Part shown: in pieces, positions 41,201-46,132 of the stretch
Layout of the letters: each line of letters opens with the position of its first letter
How positions within the stretch are numbered: the stretch's first letter is position 1
Assembly: GCA_946412015.1 (NCBI GenBank)
Contig: CAMKGA010000010.1
Span: forward strand, 1 to 46,132
Source of the DNA: an uncultured Caryophanales bacterium
Lineage (GTDB): Bacteria; Bacillota_I; Bacilli_A; RF39; UBA660
Length of the DNA stretch: 46,132 bases
Direction: 5' to 3'
Program-made: the position numbers and the translations under genes
Notes under the pieces: model-generated
Database searches by the model: none
What the model was told of the DNA's origin: nothing
What the model saw: only the letters and a program-made list of their open reading frames with translations

Positions 41201-43867
41201 TTTGATTCAATCAAAAATACATTGCCAAGTATAATTGATATTTGCTTAAACAAATTAAAAATTAATAGTAATGTAAATGAAGTAGAAAAGACAATTAATA
41301 TTTTAGAAGATAATTCGCTAATTAATTCTACACTATGCATTAACATGAAGAATGCATTAATTACCAATAATTATGAGCAGTATTTGAGTGAATTTAAAGA
41401 ATTAAATGAAATTTACAATAAATATGAATCATTAAATAAGAGAAATGAATTATTAGATAAAATTGAGGAAGTTGCACCAGTATGGGCATATGAAATTAAA
41501 AATAGAATTGGTATTCATGGTGAGAATAGTTGTCCAAAAGACATAAGTGAAGCTTGGAAATATAGACAATATGAATTAATTCTTGATGGTTTCATGACAA
41601 ATTCTGTTGAAAACTTACAAAAAAGAAGTCAAAAACTAAGTTCTGATTATCGAAAAATTACTGAGGAATACGCAACTAAATGTGCTTGGTTTGAATTAGC
41701 ATCTAGAACTGAATGTAATCTTGGAATGAAAAAAGCTTTAAAAGGTTGGGAATTAACTGTTAAGAAGATAGGAAAAGGTACAGGTAAAAATGCAGCTAAG
41801 TATAAAGCTCAAGCAAGAGATTTAATGGTTGAATGTCAAAATGCAGTTCCATGTTGGATTATGCCTATTAATAAGGCAATTGAGTCTCTAAAGCCAGGAG
41901 AAAACGAGTTTGATGTTATTATAATAGACGAAGCAAGTCAATCCGATATTTCTTCACTTGCTATTTCTTATTTTGGTAAAAAAATGATAGTTGTAGGAGA
42001 TGATAAACAAGTTAGCCCAATGGCAGTAGGTGCTGAGATAGATAAAATTAATGCATTAGAACAAATGTATATTAAAGGGAAAATTCCTAATTCTCATTTA
42101 TATAGTTCAAAAACATCTTTATATGATATAGCGGCTACTACATTCCAACCTTTAATGTTAAGAGAACATTTTAGATGTGTTCCTGAGATAATTGGATTTA
42201 GTAATATGTTATCATATGATTTCAAAATAAAGCCATTAAGAGATTCGGCAAGTAGTAATTTATTACCAGCAGTAATAAATTATAGAGTTGATGGCAAGAG
42301 AGTAGGAAAAACTAATAAAATAGAAGCTGAAACTATAGTTTCGCAAATTAAGGCTTGTATAGAATTAGAAGAATATGAGGGAAAGACTTTTGGAGTAATA
42401 TCACTATTAGGTGATGAGCAGGCAAAACTAATTCAATCCCTTATATTTAAATATATTGATCCAAGAGATATTGAAAGAAGAAAAATACTTGTCGGAAATG
42501 CATCAAATTTTCAAGGTGATGAAAGAGATGTTATTTTCTTATCTATGGTTGATAGTGGTAATGAAGATGGTGGACCTTTGGCTTTTTCTGGAGTAGGTGT
42601 TGAAGAGGCTACTAAAAAAAGATATAATGTTGCTGCTAGTAGAGCAAGGGATCAATTGTGGGTTATTAATTCACTAGATCCTGCTAGTGATTTAAAACCT
42701 GGTGATATGAGAAAAAAACTATTAGATTATGCAACTAATCCCAAAGCATTTGCAATAAAAGAGGAAGAAATTAAGAAAAAAGCTGATTCAGTATTTGAAG
42801 TACAAGTTGCTAATAAATTAGTTTCAGAAGGATATCATATTACTCAACAGTATCCTGTTGGGGCTTATAGATTGGATATTGTAGTTTTAAGTGGAAATAA
42901 TAAAGTTGTTATTGAATGCGATGGTGAAAGATATCATAGTGGTGAAGAAAAAGTACGTGAAGATATGCAGAGACAGGCTATTCTTGAAAGAATTGGTTGG
43001 AAGTTTATTAGAATAAGAGGTAGTCAGTTCTTTAAAGATTCAGATAGCGAAATGTCAAAAGTGATAAATCAATTAAATGATATGAAAATATATCCAGAAG
43101 ATGAAAATAATCTTGAAAACGTAAGAACAAGTGAGTTATTAGAAAAAGTTAAATTAGAATCAAGCAAACATCTTGAAAATATACAACAGGGAAAAGAAAT
43201 AGAAATAGATTATCAAGACATACAGTTTGCATTAGATTCAAAAAGAAAAAAAAGTATTAATACTTCCCTTAATACAGGAGATGTAATATGGGGACCTAGT
43301 CAATTTAGATACATGGTATTGTATTGTGAGGGCGTTAATAGGAAAGAAATATCTAATTATTTTAACGTTGCATATGACACTGTTAAAAAATCGCTACAGG
43401 TTGTAGCTAAGAATTATAATGCTTTATCAGCAGATGAATGTATTAATGAATTCAAAAAAGAGTATAAACAAAGTAAGAATTATCAAGATATTATAACTAA
43501 GTATTATTCTGATAATAAAAAGAATTTAAATAAAGTTGGTAATATATCGTTTGAAAATAATATAGAAACAAGTCTAAGAAGTTTTGAAAAAAATACAGAA
43601 AAGAAGAATATTATTAAACCTGAAATAAATAAACAAATGAATCATAAAATGAAATCAAGTGATGAGTTTGTTGATGAACTTAATAAAAATAATATAAACT
43701 TTATTGACAATAGAGAAAAATCAGATATAATATGGATATTATATGAAGAAAGAATACAACAATTAGTGGTAGATTTAATAACTAAATATAATTTTAAATT
43801 TTCTTTTGAAAGAAGAGGATCAATTGTTACTAATAATGTTTCGGCATGGAGAGTAATGTGTAAATAG
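38288..43867 (+). CDS. 1859-aa zinc-ribbon / SF1 helicase / PD-(D/E)XK nuclease protein
   Basis: A probable stand-alone defence protein. Visible order: zinc ribbon (C10, C13, C24, C27); a domain at about 40-95 resembling sigma-70 region 1.1 (KAGKKNGLITYEQLASLL..); charged linker; UPF1/Dna2-like helicase with Walker A GPPGTGKT (516-523), a long insert of nearly 700 aa, DEAS box D1214, GDDKQVSP, REHFRC, NFQGDERDVI and VAASRARDQL. Next comes a Vsr/MTES_1575-type nuclease with D1530 and E1543-C-D1545 (IECDGERYHSG); a helix-turn-helix near 1675-1705; and a small C-terminal domain (FIDNREKSDIIWILYEER..). The helicase-nuclease core resembles the DUF4011-helicase-Vsr (Hhe) defence design; the ends look new to me. 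It is followed by ydbC. Confidence 0.85.
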   Translation: MGDEQKEYNCPECGEAIQVDSPVCENCGTEHEWSIDESEELEKIKESLIKAGKKNGLITYEQLASLLKGHDIDEDGLDSLYNTLNENDILIISKEEEIQVKEDYSKSIEDNKKKSNENIKEVSKNSNKFDNVKIISLYKFISEFCKVKNKIITNDKSYLWTFSIDNIPEDEDNISLLYSDKNDSEDENEELYDEPNYLLKVHKPEFQKCPEPPLDLKRWLLDNWNYHKNDAKIREKIERINSKTNETETELFDDDSNRRKLLEDWLRKRKIWVEQQLLIEKTRDFFTELYMKYIDLQRESETTEMIIANGYIKDSNNREIYHPILTKRLIMNFDAAENTLYILNTNAKSELYTELFQVMEDINVESLSTLNSDLMQHDYHPMDRNDTKEFLKVLVHKLSANSKFVENEDDEDENNNRILMYFKPCIIIRKRLDGTIKAIEQIIKNIEETGFIPEHLLDIINNRELDKPEEIDESVEELLAKAGGESIDILLTKEANKEQLEIAKRIEMYNGVLVQGPPGTGKTHTIANLIGHFLAKGKSILVTSYTKKALTVLKDKLPKGMQSLCVSILDESNEDMENSIDGITEYMSKITSFELKKQIDKLKEERLKIIDELSKTRKKIYNALNNEYKSIVLNGEEISPSDAAKYIAHNKGKLDYIKGNIKLYSPLPLSVEEINYLYSTNSKITGDEEKELNYQLPDPSNLITPSELKNILDENEKLENSIFEIAKNNKWKLNLDADLFFDTEFGKFYINNLDENSVNDLKKYISNFENNEEWSRNVCCDGKIGGAYKKRWTTLIQKIQNTTKISENILDNYFGKTITYDLDILKNNKDSVIKLKNILSKKNKISKFDLLLNNNLNRIVSLDIVNGKPLKTSDDCEFVLQSMELQDARKDLSLVWDELMGSSGMSKFKDLDLNEPERIAEKYINSINDYLNWYSKDYSKLIKLLQNANIPEQIVLKINDFDKDIDQINKIFDSIKNTLPSIIDICLNKLKINSNVNEVEKTINILEDNSLINSTLCINMKNALITNNYEQYLSEFKELNEIYNKYESLNKRNELLDKIEEVAPVWAYEIKNRIGIHGENSCPKDISEAWKYRQYELILDGFMTNSVENLQKRSQKLSSDYRKITEEYATKCAWFELASRTECNLGMKKALKGWELTVKKIGKGTGKNAAKYKAQARDLMVECQNAVPCWIMPINKAIESLKPGENEFDVIIIDEASQSDISSLAISYFGKKMIVVGDDKQVSPMAVGAEIDKINALEQMYIKGKIPNSHLYSSKTSLYDIAATTFQPLMLREHFRCVPEIIGFSNMLSYDFKIKPLRDSASSNLLPAVINYRVDGKRVGKTNKIEAETIVSQIKACIELEEYEGKTFGVISLLGDEQAKLIQSLIFKYIDPRDIERRKILVGNASNFQGDERDVIFLSMVDSGNEDGGPLAFSGVGVEEATKKRYNVAASRARDQLWVINSLDPASDLKPGDMRKKLLDYATNPKAFAIKEEEIKKKADSVFEVQVANKLVSEGYHITQQYPVGAYRLDIVVLSGNNKVVIECDGERYHSGEEKVREDMQRQAILERIGWKFIRIRGSQFFKDSDSEMSKVINQLNDMKIYPEDENNLENVRTSELLEKVKLESSKHLENIQQGKEIEIDYQDIQFALDSKRKKSINTSLNTGDVIWGPSQFRYMVLYCEGVNRKEISNYFNVAYDTVKKSLQVVAKNYNALSADECINEFKKEYKQSKNYQDIITKYYSDNKKNLNKVGNISFENNIETSLRSFEKNTEKKNIIKPEINKQMNHKMKSSDEFVDELNKNNINFIDNREKSDIIWILYEERIQQLVVDLITKYNFKFSFERRGSIVTNNVSAWRVMCK

Positions 43868-43876
43868 GAGGTTTCA

Positions 43877-44119
43877 ATGGCAAAAGAGTTTAAATACGAG
43901 ATAATCAATAGTATTGGTGTTATATCAGAAAATAATTCTTGGAAAAAAGAATTAAATAGAATAAGTTGGAATGGTAATGAACCAAAATATGATTTGAGAG
44001 ATTGGTCAGATAATCATGAAAAGATGGGTAAGGGTATTACATTAACCGAAGAAGAATTAAGAGCACTAAAAAAGATTATTGATGAAGAAGTTAAACTACT
44101 AGATGAGGAAATAAAATAG
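43877..44119 (+). CDS. ydbC: YdbC-family PC4-like ssDNA-binding protein
   Basis: An 80-aa protein. FKYEIINSIGVIS..GWxKELNRISWN-like start, GNEPKYDLRDWS and the tail HEKMGKGITLTEEELRALKKII match YdbC, a bacterial PC4-fold dimer that binds single-stranded DNA. It lies 9 nt after the giant helicase-nuclease gene behind AGGAGG, so it is co-transcribed and may coat the strand that the helicase produces (inference). Confidence 0.9.
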   Translation: MAKEFKYEIINSIGVISENNSWKKELNRISWNGNEPKYDLRDWSDNHEKMGKGITLTEEELRALKKIIDEEVKLLDEEIK

Positions 44120-44170
44120 TAGTAATATATCTTTGATTATCAAAAACTAAAATTTATAATTACTTAAATG

Positions 44171-44200
44171 AAGCCTGAACTTTTGCTTTCAGGTTTTTTT
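44171..44200 (+). terminator. intrinsic terminator after ydbC
   Basis: CCTGAA (44174-44179) pairs with TTCAGG (44188-44193), then seven T residues. Two nt later comes the extended -10 TGATAAAAT (44202-44210) of the next gene. Confidence 0.8.
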
Positions 44201-44201
44201 G

Positions 44202-44210
44202 TGATAAAAT
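44202..44210 (+). promoter_or_regulatory. extended -10 promoter of HEPN gene
   Basis: TG, A, TAAAAT directly behind the terminator T tract, 23 nt ahead of the start codon. Confidence 0.55.
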
Positions 44211-44233
44211 AGTTAATCAAGAAGGTGAGTATT

Positions 44234-45634
44234 ATGACAAATATTATATGTGGAACTCTCAGAAAAATTAAAAAGTTTTATTTTTCATTTGACGTTGATA
44301 AAAAAATATTGACAATACAGCCAATTAAAATGAATGACCATATTTCTTTTCTTAGTGAGTTAGATTTTTGTGATTTTCCATATTTTAAAGATTATGCCGA
44401 TTTAGAAGGGGAAACGAATACACATGCATATATAAAGTTTATAAATATTAAGTTTTCAAGTATAGGAAGAGGTTGCTTTAAAGCTTGGGTTCCAGCATAT
44501 ATACTGGGAATAACCAATGATATATATCCAATTTCCAAACCTAATAAAATTAATAAATTAGTATTTAAAGGGGAGTGTATAGATAGATTTTCCTCATCAA
44601 AAAGTATTGTATCTAGTAAGTGGGATAGAGATAATAGTAAATTGCAGGTTAACCTCAATTATGGAGAAGATAAGATAAAAAAGTTTTTTTATAAAAATTT
44701 AGAATTTAATTTAATTCCAGGATGGAGAATGATTAATAATCAAAATGATGTAAATACATTTTTAACGACAAAAACATTATTAACCATAAAATCAGAAAAA
44801 ACATTAAAAATTAATTCAATTATTAAAATTTATAGAGAAGTACAAAAACTATTTTCTTTTATTTGTTATAGACAACATGTTGAATTTGATAGTATAATCC
44901 TGAATCAGATTGAACCAATTAAATTTGGTGATAATATTAGAGATACAATTATAAGCTTTGAATTACATATATCTGCAGATGACGATAAATATGACTTGCC
45001 AAAAGTAGGTAAAACCATGATATTAAAAGATTATGTTGGTAGAATTCCAAAGTTAATTCAATGCTTGTGTGATGATGAATTTATGCTACTATCTTTTCCA
45101 TCAAACTCATTAACTGAGTCTATAATTGATAACAATAAATACATTAGTATATCTTCTGCATTTGAATCAGAGTTTAATTTATTGAATCCTAAATTTAAAA
45201 GTTTTAGAAAGAAAAAATATAGTGAAGCTAAAATTGCTACGCTAAATTATTTAATTAATCAAAAAGATAATGTTGAAAAATATAATAGGCAAACAAGAAA
45301 TTATTTTGAAGATTTGTACAAGTTTATAGATGATTGTGAAGGTAGATTAGAAGAAAAAATTATGTATGCATTAGAAACATATTCTTATATTGTTGAACCT
45401 GAAAGAGGATTTTTTATAAATAAAAATCCAGATATAGACTTTAGTAATTGCTCGCTAGCTAAAGCATTTACTGATAAAAGAAATAACTTGTCACATGGAT
45501 CAAAATTAGAAAAGTTTAAAAAAATTGAAATAGCCTCCTATTCCATAATAAGAAAAATTAATTATGCAATGATTTTAGAAAGGGCTGGTTTTAATAAAAT
45601 TCAAATAAGAGAAATAATAAAACAAGTTTTATAA
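44234..45634 (+). CDS. ApeA-like HEPN RNase, probable abortive-infection protein
   Basis: A 466-aa protein. The C-terminal HEPN domain (about 330-466) has the R-x4-H RNase motif R416-NNLS-H421-G. The N-terminal part opens GTLRKIKKFYFSFDVDKKILTI and is beta-rich, as in ApeA N-terminal domains. ApeA-type HEPN proteins cleave tRNA or other RNA in response to phage. The N-terminal match is weak, so ApeA-like is a tentative label. ATG 44234 follows AAGGTGAGT; the frame is open to GTG 44225. It has its own promoter and terminator inside element 2. Confidence 0.7.
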   Translation: MTNIICGTLRKIKKFYFSFDVDKKILTIQPIKMNDHISFLSELDFCDFPYFKDYADLEGETNTHAYIKFINIKFSSIGRGCFKAWVPAYILGITNDIYPISKPNKINKLVFKGECIDRFSSSKSIVSSKWDRDNSKLQVNLNYGEDKIKKFFYKNLEFNLIPGWRMINNQNDVNTFLTTKTLLTIKSEKTLKINSIIKIYREVQKLFSFICYRQHVEFDSIILNQIEPIKFGDNIRDTIISFELHISADDDKYDLPKVGKTMILKDYVGRIPKLIQCLCDDEFMLLSFPSNSLTESIIDNNKYISISSAFESEFNLLNPKFKSFRKKKYSEAKIATLNYLINQKDNVEKYNRQTRNYFEDLYKFIDDCEGRLEEKIMYALETYSYIVEPERGFFINKNPDIDFSNCSLAKAFTDKRNNLSHGSKLEKFKKIEIASYSIIRKINYAMILERAGFNKIQIREIIKQVL

Positions 45635-45651
45635 AAATAGTAAATTTTTCA

Positions 45652-45677
45652 AAAAAATTGCATTTTTGCAATTTTTT
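45652..45677 (+). terminator. intrinsic terminator of HEPN gene
   Basis: AAAAAATTGCA (45652-45662) pairs with TGCAATTTTTT (45667-45677) around TTTT. The perfect A/T-flanked stem could work in both directions. Confidence 0.8.
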
Positions 45678-45724
45678 CTTATATAAAAAACTGTTGGTGT
45701 TAAGATGAAATTAGGAGGTGTATA

Positions 45725-45916
45725 ATGATAAAATTAAATACAATAGATATAATGACTGAAGAAATTGCAAGAGATTTGGCTAGCAAGAAAGCTCATATTT
45801 GTTTTTCATGGTACAATAAAGAGGATAGTACCGTAGAAAGTATGCCGGGCATAGTATTAAAATATCAGAATCGTAAAATAACTGTTGATAAGAAAATAAA
45901 AAAAACTTTAAAATAG
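45725..45916 (+). CDS. unknown small protein, 63 aa
   Basis: I do not recognise it. It has a helical N-terminal half (TEEIARDLASKKAHICFSWYN), a beta-like middle (PGIVLKYQNRKITVD) and a basic tail. A strong AGGAGGTG ribosome site and an upstream TGTTAAGAT support expression. Its stop abuts the arm repeats at the right end of element 2, the position where small excisionase-like genes often lie, but no helix-turn-helix is visible. Confidence 0.6.
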   Translation: MIKLNTIDIMTEEIARDLASKKAHICFSWYNKEDSTVESMPGIVLKYQNRKITVDKKIKKTLK

Positions 45917-45937
45917 TTTAGGTGGCAATTAGGTGGC
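45916..45937 (+). repeat. arm-type tandem repeats of element 2, right end
   Basis: TTTAGGTGGCA (45916-45926) and ATTAGGTGGCA (45927-45937), the same 11-bp period and orientation as at 38081-38102. The first copy overlaps the stop codon of the 63-aa gene. Confidence 0.6.
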
Positions 45938-46045
45938 AGACTTTCAAAAATTTGTAAAAAAGCTAGTTTTTTTGTTTCTATTAAGCCCTTATAAAATAAG
46001 ACTTTGTAGTAATTTATAGAAAAATATAATAACTAGACTGGAATT

Positions 46046-46082
46046 CCCCCTGAAGAGAGCATTTAACCGTGCTCTCATTTTT
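46046..46082 (+). other. attR: last core with its terminator
   Basis: CCCCCTGAAG (46046-46055), terminator stem GAGAGCA (46055-46061)/TGCTCTC (46070-46076), then TTTTT. If the array grew from the small RNA gene, this stem is the original host terminator. Confidence 0.65.
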
Positions 46083-46132
46083 GTGTGCCAGGCATGGCAT
46101 ATAACTAGGTGGTGAAAGTCCACTATACGCGT
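46083..46132 (+). mobile_element. group IIC intron, 5' end (cut by window edge)
   Basis: GTGTGCCAGGCATGGC and, after a short gap, GGTGGTGAAAGTCCACTA match the start of class IIC introns such as the Oceanobacillus iheyensis intron (GUGUGCCCGGCAUGGG.. GGGUGAGAGUCCC). The intron begins directly after the T tract of a terminator hairpin, the known target preference of class IIC. The reverse transcriptase would lie outside the window. Confidence 0.8.

Noticed and set aside
23473-46055. Prophage
   Set aside because: There are no capsid, tail, terminase or lysis genes; a MobV relaxase and oriT point to a mobilizable element instead.

Overview
The window is chromosomal DNA of a very AT-rich, Gram-positive-type bacterium of the Bacillota (Firmicutes). 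A spo0A gene and a SigH-like sigma factor mark a sporulating lineage or one derived from sporulators. The gene order mrnC-(unknown)-rlmB-sigH, the LemA/DUF2207 pair and the extreme AT bias suggest an uncultured gut member of the Bacilli/Mollicutes-related group or a very AT-rich clostridial relative; this placement is inference. The standard genetic code is used: Trp is TGG throughout, and TGA does end genes, though rarely (the genes ending at 13172 and at 26452 on the minus strand). Many promoters lack a clear -35 and rely on an extended -10 of the form TGnTAWAAT.

Layout. (1) 1-4145, accessory: a NUDIX hydrolase, a double-GNAT protein, a membrane-anchored XRE regulator and a large serine recombinase, with two related palindromes (906-928, 2825-2847) in front of the GNAT and recombinase promoters. 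(2) 4188-23355, core chromosome: rbgA, mrnC, an unknown gene, rlmB, sigH; an SDR enzyme; htrA; nrnA with a lone type IV prepilin; the operon pgk-flippase-glycosyltransferase-tpiA; spo0A with a Spo0A box upstream; lon, an unknown gene, recG; lemA and a DUF2207 protein. (3) 23381-23508: a promoter with consensus boxes and a roughly 95-nt structured small RNA whose terminator is the insertion point for everything that follows.

(4) Element 1, about 23473-38022, is an integrative and mobilizable element. Leftward it carries a winged-helix protein, a DUF3173-like protein, a RepA-like ATPase, an oriT resembling that of pMV158, a MobV relaxase and a tyrosine integrase. An XRE repressor sits divergently, with three operator-like sites between. 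Rightward it carries a Fic protein, a GNAT, an APH(2'')-like phosphotransferase, a P-loop kinase, an S51 peptidase, a VOC protein and a radical SAM protein, then a large Gabija-type pair (OLD nuclease plus UvrD-like helicase) behind a promoter and a terminator-like leader hairpin.

(5) Element 2, about 38013-46055, has the same type of ends but no integrase. It holds a 1859-aa zinc-ribbon/helicase/nuclease protein, a YdbC (PC4-like) ssDNA-binding protein, a HEPN protein resembling ApeA, and a 63-aa unknown. (6) The window ends about 50 nt into a group IIC intron inserted just after the terminator at the last att site.

The most interesting signal is the tandem array. The sequence CCCCCTGAAG, always followed by a terminator hairpin of different sequence and then TTTTTGT, occurs at 23473, 38013 and 46046. 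The two elements share diverged flanking arms but have different arm-type direct repeats. This reads as attL-attM-attR of two elements accreted at the 3' end of one small RNA gene. The outer one appears to be a non-autonomous defence cassette that would depend on a partner integrase.
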